Shown here piece after piece: positions 24,770 through 33,748 of a stretch of DNA of 64,000 nt. Within the stretch, counting starts at the first letter, position 1. Every line of letters begins with the position of its first letter. The stretch is from Melioribacteraceae bacterium. Its GTDB lineage: Bacteria; Bacteroidota; Ignavibacteria; Ignavibacteriales; Melioribacteraceae. The stretch covers positions 62,001 through 126,000 of the forward strand of contig WGCV01000002.1 in NCBI GenBank assembly GCA_015493615.1, in the 5' to 3' direction. The position numbers and the translations under genes were made by a program. The notes beneath the pieces were generated by a model. That model had not been told where the DNA came from and searched no databases. It was given only the letters and a program-made list of their open reading frames with translations.

Positions 24770-24925
24770 ATAACCCAATAAAATGTCATTCTGCTCCTCC
24801 GCCAAGGCGGAGCGGGAGAAGAATCTCAAAACATGTAATTATACCAAATCTAGAGATATTTCGAACGGCTTTCATCTTCGCCGTGGTGAACTCAATATTG
24901 CGATTTTAGGTTTCGCAAAGGTTTC
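24770..24925 (-). repeat. R1 MITE-like element, copy E2
   Basis: The ends GAAACCTTTGC and GCAAAGGTTTC are perfect inverted repeats. The interior has all R1 blocks in reverse: GTCATTCTGCTCC, the CTCCGCCAAGGCGGAG palindrome, GAGAAGAATCTC, TATACCAAATCTAGAGATAT, and a TTCGCC..GGTGAA mini-hairpin followed by CTCAATATTG. Confidence 0.8.
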
Positions 24926-24929
24926 ATAA

Positions 24930-24968
24930 AAAAAAGCCGTAAAATCCAATCAGACTTTACGGCTTAAA
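24930..24968 (-). terminator. Terminator downstream of the antiporter unit
   Basis: AAGCCGTAAA and TTTACGGCTT form a ten-base-pair stem around CATCCAATCAGAC-type loop sequence. On the minus strand it ends in GGCTTTTTTTTT, about 18 bp after the stop of the small gene at 24986. It closes the asnS-antiporter-small gene unit. Confidence 0.85.
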
Positions 24969-24985
24969 AATAGAGGCAAAACGAT

Positions 24986-25354
24986 TTATTCTTGGAATAA
25001 AACGTCGTCGCTCATTTGTTCAATTATAACTTTATGTTTTTCGCCGATTCTGAGATCCAATCTCTTGTGATTATTTGTATCAAAAACATCTTTTCCGTCT
25101 TCAACCAATACAACCTTTATTAAGTCATATTTTGATAAATCGGAATACAAATCATCAAAATCCAAAAGATAAATTTCAGTCATGCAATCTTTATGATTTA
25201 CAACCGCGCCGTTTTTAATCTTAGGAAGAAATTCGGTATATAATTTTCCGGCGACAGCGATTTTCAGCACGACTGCTTTAAACGGAAGCATTATTCTGTT
25301 TCCGTAGCACAGTCCGTGCGATTCGTTCTTTAATGTTTCTTCTAATGTTTTCAT
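24986..25354 (-). CDS. Small hypothetical protein partnered with the NhaD-like antiporter
   Basis: A 122-residue soluble protein with no signal or membrane segment. It is rich in beta-strand-like stretches (MLPFKAVVLKIAV, MTEIYLLDFDDL, YDLIKVVLVEDGKDVFD, EKHKVIIEQ). It has two cysteines. The start codon directly follows the antiporter stop codon (TAAATG) with a GAGAGGA ribosome binding site inside the antiporter gene, so it is almost certainly coexpressed with it. I do not recognise the family. A regulatory or accessory role for the antiporter is possible from context only. Confidence 0.7.
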   Translation of the reverse strand: MKTLEETLKNESHGLCYGNRIMLPFKAVVLKIAVAGKLYTEFLPKIKNGAVVNHKDCMTEIYLLDFDDLYSDLSKYDLIKVVLVEDGKDVFDTNNHKRLDLRIGEKHKVIIEQMSDDVLFQE

Positions 25355-26809
25355 TTATCCTCTCCCGTAGAAAAATACGAACCAGACTAATGTAAATACC
25401 GGCACTAAAATTATTAGCGAATATTTAACTATATAAGCAAAGAAACTCGGCATTTTTACGCCCGAGCTTTCGGTAATCGACTTAACCATAAAGTTAGGAC
25501 CGTTACCGATATATGTTAACGAACCGAAGAAAACCGCGCCGACTGAAATTGCTTCAAGGTAAAGCGCATGATTTTCCTGGAAGAATTTAACGTCCTTAAT
25601 CAAATCGGGATTAAGCCCGAACTTGCCGAATGCCGCGCTGAAGAAGTTAACATAAGTAGGAGTATTATCCAAAACGCCCGAAAGCGCTCCCGTTGACCAG
25701 TAGAAGATTCCGGCGTTGAGCTGACTTCCGTATGCGTGAGCTTCGTGAGCGATAAGCTGAAGCGCAGGCACCATAGTCCAGAAAATTCCGATGAAAAGAT
25801 AAGCGACTTCGAGAATCGGAGCCCACTCAAACTCATTCCCTTTGAGCGCTTCCTTGTCGGCGTATCTGTATGATAAATAAACGACAGCAAACATTATAAT
25901 TTCACGAATTCCAATCGGGAACGGCATTAAATCCGGCACCCATGGAAGCACGTTAGGATCAATAAATACGGAAATTAAAATTATTACCAAGAACCAAAGA
26001 TTTTTCAAACCGACAATCTCAACTTTTCCGGTATATTCCTGAGATGCTTCGCTGACATCCTTATTTCTAATATCAAAAAGATAAAAGATTGCCAAAAGAA
26101 GCAATACTGTCGGCAGCCAAATAATCCAGACGTGATCAATTACCCAGAAGAAATCAACGCCTTTTAAGAATCCCATAAATAACGGAGGATCGCCAATCGG
26201 AGTTAGTGCGCCGCCTATATTACTGACAAGGAAAATAAAGAAAATTATTTGATAAGGTTTTACTCTTCCTTTGTTTACTCGCAAGAAAGGACGAATCAAA
26301 ACCATCGAAGCGCCGGTTGTTCCGATAATGTTGGCTAAAATTGCTCCGATAAAAAGCATAATAACATTAAGCATCGGCGTTGATTTTTTATCAATTTTAA
26401 TATAAATCCCGCCTGAAGCTACAAAAAGCGATGACAGCAATGCAATAAAAGAAAAATACTCGGCTGTTGTGTGAAGCAGACTATGGAAGTTTTGGAGAAC
26501 AATCACATAGTAAAGGACAACTATTATTCCGAGAGTTACGGCAATTAAAGGATAATATTTTTCCCAAAAATGCTCATAAAAAAGAGGCCCGGTTGCTATC
26601 ATTCCTAACAAAATTACGAAAGGAAGAACCATGTAACCGGAAGGCAAAGCTCCTTCGGATTCTTCTCCGACGGTAGCTTCGGCTTTGTGTTCAACAACTT
26701 GCTCTTGTTTGTTTACCGCAGTTTTTCCCGCTTCCTGTGCGAAAACTTTTGTTTCCGTAAAGGTAGCGACAACAAAGAAGAGCAACGCCAGCATGAATAA
26801 TTTTTTCAT
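25355..26809 (-). CDS. NhaD-like sodium:proton antiporter / citrate-transporter superfamily
   Basis: A 484-residue inner-membrane transporter of the ion-transporter superfamily. It begins with a cleavable-looking signal (MKKLFMLALLFFVVATF ... VFAQ) and a hydrophilic Glu/Ala-rich segment (30-57), unusual for a classic transporter but seen in this Bacteroidota-type branch. About 11-12 hydrophobic helices follow. Typical family blocks are ILANIIGTTGASMVLIRPFL (near 152-175), FFIFLVSNIGGALTPIGDPP (near 190-209) and FSAAFGKFG with NGPNFMVKSI near the end. NhaD function is the best guess; other anion or sodium-coupled substrates are possible. Confidence 0.83.
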   Translation of the reverse strand: MKKLFMLALLFFVVATFTETKVFAQEAGKTAVNKQEQVVEHKAEATVGEESEGALPSGYMVLPFVILLGMIATGPLFYEHFWEKYYPLIAVTLGIIVVLYYVIVLQNFHSLLHTTAEYFSFIALLSSLFVASGGIYIKIDKKSTPMLNVIMLFIGAILANIIGTTGASMVLIRPFLRVNKGRVKPYQIIFFIFLVSNIGGALTPIGDPPLFMGFLKGVDFFWVIDHVWIIWLPTVLLLLAIFYLFDIRNKDVSEASQEYTGKVEIVGLKNLWFLVIILISVFIDPNVLPWVPDLMPFPIGIREIIMFAVVYLSYRYADKEALKGNEFEWAPILEVAYLFIGIFWTMVPALQLIAHEAHAYGSQLNAGIFYWSTGALSGVLDNTPTYVNFFSAAFGKFGLNPDLIKDVKFFQENHALYLEAISVGAVFFGSLTYIGNGPNFMVKSITESSGVKMPSFFAYIVKYSLIILVPVFTLVWFVFFYGRG

Positions 26810-26827
26810 TTCAGTTCCTTAATTATT

Positions 26828-28117
26828 TTATGGTGTATTTCTGTAAATCAATCTTGGGAAAGGAATTGCTTCTCTTAAATGCTCTATTCCGCAAATCCAC
26901 GCAACCGTTCTTTCAAGTCCGAGACCAAAACCGCTGTGAGGAACAGAACCGTAGCGTCTTAAGTCGAGATACCATTGGAAGAAATCCATAGGTAAATCAT
27001 GTTCTTTAATTCTATCTACAAGCGTATCGTAATCATCTTCGCGCTGACTTCCGCCGATTATTTCTCCGTAGCCTTCCGGAGCAAGCACATCAACGGCAAG
27101 AGCAAGTTTCGGATTTTCGGGATCGCGCTTCATATAAAACGCTTTAACTTCGGCGGGATAGCGATGCACCATTACAGGCCTGTCGAATTGGTTGGAAATT
27201 GTCGCTTCATCAGGCGCTCCGAAATCATCTCCCCACTTGAAATCACGTCCGTTTTCATGAAGTATTTTAACCGCGTCATCGTAAGATATTCTCGGGAAAG
27301 GACGAACGACAGACTCTAATTTCGTTGTATCCCTTTCCAAAATTTTCAGTTCTTCTTTTCTATCTTCAAGAACGGTTTCGACAATGTATTCCAAAAATTC
27401 TTCAGCCAAATCCATATCGTCGTCCAAATCATAAAAAGCCATTTCCGGCTCAACCATCCAGAACTCGGTTAAGTGTCTTCTTGTTTTGGATTTCTCGGCT
27501 CTGAATGTAGGACCGAAAGTGTAAACTTTACCAAAAGCCATTGCACCGGCTTCAGCGTAGAGCTGACTTGATTGAGTAAGATAAGCTTTACCCAAATCAA
27601 AGTAAGGAGTTTCAAATAGCGTTGAAGTTCCTTCGCTGGCGTTGGGAGTAATAATCGGTCCGTCGAAAAGAGTAAAATCGCGCTCGTCAAAGAAATCTCG
27701 AATTGCTTTTACAACACGATGACGAATTTTAAGGACTGCATATTGCTTGCGCGAACGCACCCACAAATGACGATGATCAATCAAAAACTCAACGCCGTGT
27801 TCTTTCGGGGTAATCGGATAATTTTCCGATTTGCCTATGACTTTCAAATCAACGGCGTCCATTTCGTATCCGCCTATTGCTCTCGGCTCTTCTTTAATTT
27901 TCCCCGTAATTTCAAAAGATGTTTCCTGCCCCATGTGATCGGCAAGTTCAAAAACTTCAGGCGTAACATTTCCTTTAAAAACAACACATTGCAAATAACC
28001 GGTTCCGTCTCTCAAAATCAAAAATTTAACTTTACCGCTGGAACGTTTATTGAATAACCATCCTTTTAAAGTTACGGTTTCACCCACATGATTTTTTAAG
28101 TCTTTTATGTAAATCAT
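26828..28117 (-). CDS. asnS: Asparaginyl-tRNA synthetase
   Basis: A class IIb aminoacyl-tRNA synthetase. The N-terminal OB-fold anticodon-binding domain (1-100) opens with [19 protein letters not shown]. Motif 2 is seen in [21 protein letters not shown] and motif 3 in [13 protein letters not shown] near the C-terminus. The ATP/aspartyl region [11 protein letters not shown] and the lack of a GAD insertion favour AsnRS over bacterial AspRS; a non-discriminating archaeal-type AspRS is less likely given [10 protein letters not shown]. The length of 429 aa fits. It heads the minus-strand unit with the antiporter 18 bp downstream. Confidence 0.9.
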   Translation of the reverse strand: MIYIKDLKNHVGETVTLKGWLFNKRSSGKVKFLILRDGTGYLQCVVFKGNVTPEVFELADHMGQETSFEITGKIKEEPRAIGGYEMDAVDLKVIGKSENYPITPKEHGVEFLIDHRHLWVRSRKQYAVLKIRHRVVKAIRDFFDERDFTLFDGPIITPNASEGTSTLFETPYFDLGKAYLTQSSQLYAEAGAMAFGKVYTFGPTFRAEKSKTRRHLTEFWMVEPEMAFYDLDDDMDLAEEFLEYIVETVLEDRKEELKILERDTTKLESVVRPFPRISYDDAVKILHENGRDFKWGDDFGAPDEATISNQFDRPVMVHRYPAEVKAFYMKRDPENPKLALAVDVLAPEGYGEIIGGSQREDDYDTLVDRIKEHDLPMDFFQWYLDLRRYGSVPHSGFGLGLERTVAWICGIEHLREAIPFPRLIYRNTP

Positions 28118-28300
28118 AACTTTCCTAATATTTTTAAAATTTAAATGGTAAAGATATTTACTCTGAGCAATAATATCAAAGTAAATATGATTAAAAGGTA
28201 TCTTTTTATTTAAACTTTAGAGAAATCGGAGAATAGATGAAGAATTAAGGGCGAATTACATTCAATTTTGGTAGTGTAGGAGGAAATAATCAAAATAACA

Positions 28301-28405
28301 GAAGGCTTTGCAGAACCTAATTTATATGTCATTCTGCTCCCGCCTTGGCGGACTCACCGGAAAATACTATGTTGCCAAATATACAGCAACGGTTTAACAG
28401 CTAAG
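28301..28405. repeat. R1-R2 chimeric repeat
   Basis: AAGGCTTTGCAGAACCTAAT followed by TTATATGTCATTCTG matches the right R1 terminus of the copy at 44906-45064 in reverse complement. It is fused at the CCGCCTTGGCGG hairpin to CACCGGAAAATACTATGTTG and AACGGTTTAACAGCT, which is the R2 core also seen at 19141 and 28795. Confidence 0.6.
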
Positions 28406-28424
28406 CACGAAGAATAGCCAAGCA

Positions 28425-28550
28425 ACTCCGTAGGAGTGTTACCTTTGTAAAAAAGAAGCGAGCTATTATGTGTTAGCTCCGTAGGAGCGACACTTATCTG
28501 ACGCTGTACGGAACATCCATTGTATTTGTTTTGTATCCCTCCTACGGAGC
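28425..28550. repeat. Cluster of three CTCCGTAGGAG hairpins
   Basis: ACTCCGTAGGAGT (28425-28437), AGCTCCGTAGGAGCGAC (28475-28491) and CCCTCCTACGGAGC (28537-28550) share one small palindrome. The third is in reverse orientation. GCTCCGTAGGAGCGACA-type repeats are frequent in Bacteroidota and relatives. Confidence 0.65.
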
Positions 28551-28794
28551 AGAAGTTCAAAATTGCCGCGCTACTGATAAATCTGTACTTGCGTTGAATA
28601 TCTAGAACTATAATTTTTTCTTCGCCATGGTGAATTTTTGGATGGAATCTGATTTTTTGAGTTCTCATTGCTCTTTTAAAATGCAAAGATTATTAATCTT
28701 AGTTTGATTATCCTATTTTGATTAATCCTGGTCTGTCCGCCTTGTCGGATTTAATCATTTTAACAATGGTTCGAGACTTTTTGCCTTGATGGAC

Positions 28795-28922
28795 TCACCG
28801 GAAAACACGCTATTGCTGAATATTCAAAAAGCTGTTTATCTGCTGAAGTTGAACACCAGTGAAATTGCCCCCAACCAAATAACGGTCGGGGCAAGCACGT
28901 CGTTCCGCTCCGCGCAATGACA
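28795..28922 (-). repeat. Half R2 element with inserted module
   Basis: It has CACCGGAAAACACGCTATTG, AATATTCAAAAAGCTG and GCTGAAGTTGAACACCAGTG as in the R2 element at 19096, then CCCCAACCAAATAACGGTCG and GGGCAAGC as an extra hairpin module, then the R2 terminus CGCGCAATGACA. The same extra module type occurs near 24663 and 19293. Confidence 0.65.
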
Positions 28923-29264
28923 TTGTCATTTTTTTGTTCCTTCACATTCCGTCCGCAACGAAGAAATGTAGTCGGAAGACGAGGTGTGGGAGGAGACTAA
29001 TTTTCTAGCGCCTTGTTTTATTGCAAACCCTATTTTAATTATGAGTTAATAATTATATATTGAAAATTAATATTTTTGATTTTGCGGCATTATTTAGTGT
29101 TTCTTTCAAAGAAATAAGAAACAAAGAAAACGTATTGAACATTCGGGGACTGTTACTCGAAAGGGATTGAACGATATAAAACATTCAGATTTTATTAAAA
29201 CAAATTTGTTCATGCCGCATCTGACAGCAAATATATAAACGTTAATTTCACAATAAGGTTAACT

Positions 29265-31298
29265 ATGGATAAATTTTTAAATAAAATAGTTCTGGTTGGA
29301 ATTCTGCTACTCGCTTCTGCAAGTTTCGGGCAAGTCCGCAGAATTGTGTTAATGGAAGTAGCCACAAATTCAGGATGCGGGAATTGCGCCGTTTCCAACG
29401 AAATAATGAACAACTTCTACAAAGAAAATTTCGGCGGAGTGATTTCCCTCAGATATCACGCGGCTTGGCCCGACATTTCCGACCCGATGTACGCCGATAA
29501 TCCGGTTGACAACGACGCACGAACTAACTACTACGGCGTAACATATACTCCGCAATACTTTATGGACGGCGCTTCCAAAGGCGCGGCAGACGACGAGGAG
29601 AGAATGCTCTCCGAGATGCAATCCGAATTGGATAAAGGCTCGCCGTTGTGGATTGACATTTACTCAAATATTTCACCCGACTCGGTTAAGTTTACTGTAT
29701 CCGTTAAATCTTTTGCAAATTTTAATATTCCGGGACTTAAATTGCGAACCTCGATAATCGAAAGATTAAAACATTACGACGTTCCTCCCGGCTCAAACGG
29801 CGAAACCGAATTCCCTGACGTAATGCGGAAAATGCTTCCCGATTTTAACGGCTTAACGCTTCCTCCTTTATCCGTAGGAGACTCCGCAAATTATTCATTT
29901 GCTTATCCTGTAGCTTCCGGTTGGAACTGGAAAGACCTGGCGGTTGTCGCCTGGACACAAAATGATTCCACAAAAGAAGTTCTACAAGCAAACATCAATA
30001 TTCCCACTGTTATTATTGTTCCGGAACAGCCCGACTTCATTCAAGTCAATAGAAATAGCGTTTACAACGAAACATATATTGTAAGGAATGAGAATAACAA
30101 ACCCGCCGGTATTACAATTAACGTTGAAGCAAATGCAATTCCCGCCGGCTGGTCGCACGATTTCCAGCCCGTTTCAACTGTTCTGCCTCCTCATGATTCC
30201 CTTTTGTTTGCGGACGGTTTCACAACCGATTCCACAAACTCGATTATTTCGCTTCAGTATCGCGTTTCCAATAATGAAGATTACCTTCATTATGATTACC
30301 GCAAATCTTTTTTCGGAGCGACAAAAAATCAGGATGTGGTAATTTTGAATAAGAATAATAGCGTTCCGGTTAATACGGCGCTCTTCCCTTTTCTCGATTC
30401 GCTCCGGCTCGGCTATGCTTCAATAGGAAGTTTTGACTCTCGACATTGGGCTTCCGAATTAGAAGGGCTGAATATCAAATCAGCTGTGTTGTTTTCAGGG
30501 AACAGTTATCCTGCTTATAAAAAATCGGACATAGAATTTTTAATCGGATTACAGGATTCGGGAATACCGGTTTTAATTACCGGGCAAAAAATCTCATACT
30601 CACGTACCGATTTCAGCGAAGCTACGGACTTTTACGACAACTACCTTGACGCGCGTTTTATTGCTCCGGATAGCGGCTCCGGCATTTATTCCATATCCGG
30701 TAATCCGGTAACACAATTGACCGATGCGGTTTTAAACGGATATTATCCGTCGCTATTGGAAAATATATCATCACGCAACGGGAACTCCTCGCCTATTTTT
30801 GCTTCGGATACCGCCAATAATAAAACCGTGGCTCTTTTTAACGAGACGGCAAATTTCAAGAATATTTATCTCGGTTTCGGAATTGAGCAAATTGAAAACA
30901 GACGAAAAAGAGAACTACTGTTTCATGATATTTTTAAATGGTTCGGCTTGCTGCAGCCCGATTTAGTCGCCCCGCGGGATGAAATTCCAACGCATTTTTC
31001 TCTTTCTCAAAACTATCCGAATCCATTCCCCAAAAATGCCGGAGGAAATCCCGTAACGGCAATTCAGTACACGGTTCCGGTAGTTAGGACTGGGGACGGC
31101 TCGCCTCGGCAACAATCCGTTATGCTTAAAGTTTACGATATGCTCGGACGTGAAATAACCACATTGGTTAACAAACGGCAATCTCCGGGTAAATACAAAG
31201 TCATTTTTAATGCGGATAATTTACCCAACGGGATTTACTTTTACAGATTTCAATCAGGGAAAATCAACATTACGAAAAAGATGATTATTTTAAGATAA
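29265..31298 (+). CDS. T9SS-exported Omp28/thioredoxin-like protein
   Basis: A 677-residue secreted protein. The signal peptide covers residues 1-23 (VGILLLASASFG). Next comes a thioredoxin-like Omp28-type domain (about 24-250) whose active-site motif CGNC lies in MEVATNSGCGNCAVSNEIM, with TYTPQYFMDGAS as the cis-Pro region. A middle region of beta-sandwich character follows. The last 95 residues are a type IX secretion sorting domain: HFSLSQNYPNPFP, VYDMLGREITTLV and GIYFYRFQSGK ... KMIILR. An insertion (VRTGDGSPRQQSV) splits the first sorting-domain strands. The CXXC suggests redox or disulfide work outside the cell; the partner is unknown. Confidence 0.87.
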   Translation: MDKFLNKIVLVGILLLASASFGQVRRIVLMEVATNSGCGNCAVSNEIMNNFYKENFGGVISLRYHAAWPDISDPMYADNPVDNDARTNYYGVTYTPQYFMDGASKGAADDEERMLSEMQSELDKGSPLWIDIYSNISPDSVKFTVSVKSFANFNIPGLKLRTSIIERLKHYDVPPGSNGETEFPDVMRKMLPDFNGLTLPPLSVGDSANYSFAYPVASGWNWKDLAVVAWTQNDSTKEVLQANINIPTVIIVPEQPDFIQVNRNSVYNETYIVRNENNKPAGITINVEANAIPAGWSHDFQPVSTVLPPHDSLLFADGFTTDSTNSIISLQYRVSNNEDYLHYDYRKSFFGATKNQDVVILNKNNSVPVNTALFPFLDSLRLGYASIGSFDSRHWASELEGLNIKSAVLFSGNSYPAYKKSDIEFLIGLQDSGIPVLITGQKISYSRTDFSEATDFYDNYLDARFIAPDSGSGIYSISGNPVTQLTDAVLNGYYPSLLENISSRNGNSSPIFASDTANNKTVALFNETANFKNIYLGFGIEQIENRRKRELLFHDIFKWFGLLQPDLVAPRDEIPTHFSLSQNYPNPFPKNAGGNPVTAIQYTVPVVRTGDGSPRQQSVMLKVYDMLGREITTLVNKRQSPGKYKVIFNADNLPNGIYFYRFQSGKINITKKMIILR

Positions 31299-31334
31299 AA
31301 ATTTGAAGATCTGAGGCGCGGCTCGGGTCGGCTT

Positions 31335-32330
31335 TCATTTTGAGCTAAGCGTAGTGAAACGCGTACCTTTTTTCCAAAGAGAGCTGAACAACGGTTCCAA
31401 CGATTCAAGCTGTTCGTCATTCACAAGAAAAATATTAGGGCCGCTTCCCGTAAGATATATTTTAACGACTGACTCGATATCATCAACTCTCTTAGAAGTC
31501 AAATCTTTAATCCGCCGCAATGACAATAAATTTATTCCGTAGAGTTCCTTAAATTTATCCCGTATAAAATTAAAAACAACAGATTTGTAGAAATCCGATT
31601 TATTATCGTAGATGTAAACCGTCCCCTTTCCGAAAGTTGAAACTAACTTTTCAATTGCCATCTTCAGAACAAACTTGTCGTCGGACGAGAATAAATCAAA
31701 ATCTCCCTCGGCAAGTTTGTCATCCAAAACAATTGCAAACGAATGCTTATGTTTTTTTATTCTATTAATAAATTTCAGCAACCCTTTATCCGGTCTGAAC
31801 AAAAATGTTAACGGAGTAACAGTCTCAACATCCTTCTTAAGTTTTGCAGGATCAAACTCCCTCTCGTCAACGCAGAACGTAACTTCTTTTTTTTCTCTTT
31901 TGATTTTATTGTTTCGCTTAAAAAACGCTTCTACCATTAACTTGTCGGAAGAATAAATCCTCGCCAGCGTTTTCCTTTTTTTTATCAAATCTTCCGCAAT
32001 AACTTTTTCTCCTTTCTTTGAAAAACTTTTTCTGAGATCGACAAGGATAAAATCAGTCGTAATATCGTTAGGAAGTTCCACTTGGTAAATGTATCCGGAA
32101 ACCGATTTTGTATTTCGAATCTTTAATTTTTTTATCCATTCGCTTTTAATTCCCCAATCGGAAAGAACTTTAATAAACCTCTTATCGAACGAAACGGTTT
32201 GGACTTTTTCCGCCTGACTAATACGGGACGGCTGCCGCTTCTTATTTTGCTTTACCAGAACATTGGCAAGAAGCAGAAGAGCGGCAAGAATAAAGAGAGA
32301 ATAAATAATCTTTAATTTTATGCCTTTCAT
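31335..32330 (-). CDS. Hypothetical membrane-anchored protein
   Basis: A 331-residue protein with an N-terminal transmembrane anchor (residues about 6-26) followed by a charged linker. The rest appears to be periplasmic and alpha/beta, in two parts: about 45-125 (FIKVLSDWGIKSEWIKKL) and about 150-320 (TPLTFLFRPDKGLLKFI, SFAIVLDDKLAEGDFDLF, GKGTVYIYDNKSDFYK). The second part is faintly like a divergent polysaccharide deacetylase barrel, with no metal-binding His/Asp set that I can see. I do not recognise a family. The ATG at 32330 is preferred over a TTG one codon upstream. It ends the minus-strand run 24 bp after the crotonase gene. Confidence 0.65.
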   Translation of the reverse strand: MKGIKLKIIYSLFILAALLLLANVLVKQNKKRQPSRISQAEKVQTVSFDKRFIKVLSDWGIKSEWIKKLKIRNTKSVSGYIYQVELPNDITTDFILVDLRKSFSKKGEKVIAEDLIKKRKTLARIYSSDKLMVEAFFKRNNKIKREKKEVTFCVDEREFDPAKLKKDVETVTPLTFLFRPDKGLLKFINRIKKHKHSFAIVLDDKLAEGDFDLFSSDDKFVLKMAIEKLVSTFGKGTVYIYDNKSDFYKSVVFNFIRDKFKELYGINLLSLRRIKDLTSKRVDDIESVVKIYLTGSGPNIFLVNDEQLESLEPLFSSLWKKGTRFTTLSSK

Positions 32331-32354
32331 CAAAATAGTTAGTTTTGCCGGAAA

Positions 32355-33137
32355 TTACTTCCCTTTAAACTCCGCTTTTCTTTTTTCAAGAAAGGCGTTT
32401 GTTCCTTCTTTAAAATCTTCCGTTCCGCAGCATAGCGAAAAATAACCGGCTTCCAAACGCTCTCCTTCTTTCTGGGGAGTTTCCTTAGTTGCGATAACGG
32501 CTTTAAGCGCAAGTCCCACGGCAATTTTGGCTTTTCCAGCAATCTTGTTCGCCATTTCTTCGGCTTTCGGCATCAAATCGCTTTGAGGATAAACGTGGTT
32601 TACCAAACCGAGCTTTTCGGCTTCCGGGGCGCTTATGCTGTCGCCGGTCAAAATGTATTCGGCAGCTCTTCCCGGGTTAATCAATCTTGCCAATCTTTGC
32701 GTACCTCCGTATCCCGGAATTATTCCGAGATTAACTTCCGGCTGACCGAAAACAGCGTTTTCCGAAGCGAGACGAATGTGACACGCCATAGCCAATTCGC
32801 ACCCGCCGCCAAGTGCGTAACCGTTAACGGCGGCAATTACAGGCTTATCAAGATTTTCAATTTTATCGAATACCGCCTGTCCTTTTTCCGAAAGTTTCCG
32901 TCCCGAAATTACATCCATTTTATTCAGCTCCGAGATATCGGCTCCCGCGACAAAAGCTTTATCGCCTTCTCCCGTAAGAATAACAACGCTAACCGAATCG
33001 TCCCCGTTTATTTCATCGAACAAAATACCAAGTTCGGTAATTGTAGCGTCGTTCAGCGCATTATATTTTGAGGGTCTGTTAATTTTAACAATTAAAATAT
33101 TACTTTTTCTTTCAACGATAAGATTTTGAAAATTCAT
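32355..33137 (-). CDS. Enoyl-CoA hydratase / crotonase
   Basis: The enzyme hydrates trans-2-enoyl-CoA to L-3-hydroxyacyl-CoA. The oxyanion-hole region AFVAGADISEL (61-71) and ALGGGCELAMACH (108-120) are present, with the two catalytic glutamates Glu114 and Glu134 (GQPEVNLGIIPGYGGTQR), the arrangement of true hydratases. The ATG at 33137 has AGAGGTGA upstream and gives 260 aa. It may act between the acyl-CoA dehydrogenase (17877) and 3-hydroxyacyl-CoA dehydrogenase (43228). The gene lies 8 bp after the beta-barrel gene in a tightly packed minus-strand run. Confidence 0.93.
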   Translation of the reverse strand: MNFQNLIVERKSNILIVKINRPSKYNALNDATITELGILFDEINGDDSVSVVILTGEGDKAFVAGADISELNKMDVISGRKLSEKGQAVFDKIENLDKPVIAAVNGYALGGGCELAMACHIRLASENAVFGQPEVNLGIIPGYGGTQRLARLINPGRAAEYILTGDSISAPEAEKLGLVNHVYPQSDLMPKAEEMANKIAGKAKIAVGLALKAVIATKETPQKEGERLEAGYFSLCCGTEDFKEGTNAFLEKRKAEFKGK

Positions 33138-33145
33138 ATTCACCT

Positions 33146-33748
33146 CTATATTTTAATAAAAATAGGAATTCTAACTCTGAGAGAAAAACCGAGAAATTGA
33201 TAACGATAATAATAGTTGTAACTTATCAAAGCGTCCATTAAAAAGATTGACACCCCGAATCCGGCGTGAAATCCGAAATGAACGGATTCATCGTAATACT
33301 GGGATTTGAAGCTGCTGTTAAATTGATATTTAGTAAACATAATTCCCAAGTTAAGTCCTCCTTCCACAAAAGGCATCAGCAGAATCACCTGTTTGCTTAT
33401 CGGCGGAAGAAAATATCTGACGCCGGGCTGAATGGAAAGAATTTTTGACGAAACTTCAAACGAAGGCTTGGATAAAATTCCGACGAACTCCGAAGGGAAA
33501 TTTGTGAATTGTAATTTTGCATATACAAAAACCGGAAGTCTTCTGTTGTCGGTGTAGGAAACCATCGTCTCAACGCCGGAAGCCATCGAATGATTATATG
33601 ATAAATCACCTACCGCGATGCGAGGACCTACTCCCATTGTAAAAAAAAGTCCGCGGGCTTCGCCGGGTTTTACATTAAACAACTGCCCGTAAGCCGGAAC
33701 GGAAGCCAACAGCATCAATAACAGCAGATATTTGCAGAATTTATCCAC
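33146..33748 (-). CDS. Predicted outer-membrane beta-barrel protein, hypothetical
   Basis: A 200-residue protein with a signal peptide (YLLLLMLLASVPAYGQ) and a mature part of amphipathic strands rich in Phe, Tyr and Gly (GLFFTMGVGPRIAVGDLSY, VHFGFHAGFGVSIFL, FLGFSLRVRIPIF). It begins with GTG at 33748, overlapping the SDR gene by 8 bp. The family is not recognised; small 8-strand barrels of this type are common in the group. Confidence 0.68.
   Translation of the reverse strand: MDKFCKYLLLLMLLASVPAYGQLFNVKPGEARGLFFTMGVGPRIAVGDLSYNHSMASGVETMVSYTDNRRLPVFVYAKLQFTNFPSEFVGILSKPSFEVSSKILSIQPGVRYFLPPISKQVILLMPFVEGGLNLGIMFTKYQFNSSFKSQYYDESVHFGFHAGFGVSIFLMDALISYNYYYRYQFLGFSLRVRIPIFIKI

Larger units (their letters stand above)
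24487..24985. other. Repeat-filled gap between convergent genes
   Basis: No gene was found in these 499 bp. They contain an R1/R2 mosaic (24501-24632), a ACCAAAAAAGGTCGGGGCAA insert-like module (about 24663-24690), a full R1 copy in reverse orientation (24770-24925) and a terminator (24930-24968). Confidence 0.65.
28118..29264. other. Long noncoding region (1.15 kb) between divergent genes, mostly repeats
   Basis: No convincing gene was found. 28301-28405 is an R1 end fused to R2 core, 28425-28550 holds three CTCCGTAGGAG-type hairpins, and 28795-28922 is half an R2 element with an extra module. 28930-29040 has no recognisable content. The last 200 bp, AT-rich, with TTTCTTTCAAAGAAA near 29101, probably hold the promoter of the exported protein gene. 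Confidence 0.6.

Noticed and set aside
28425-28550. Three regularly similar hairpins suggested a CRISPR-like array
   Set aside because: The spacing is irregular, orientation differs, and there are no spacers of constant length or cas genes.
28354-28686. A 110-codon minus-strand frame in the large gap
   Set aside because: It is composed of R2 core and CTCCGTAGGAG repeats, so its codons are repeat sequence and not a gene.
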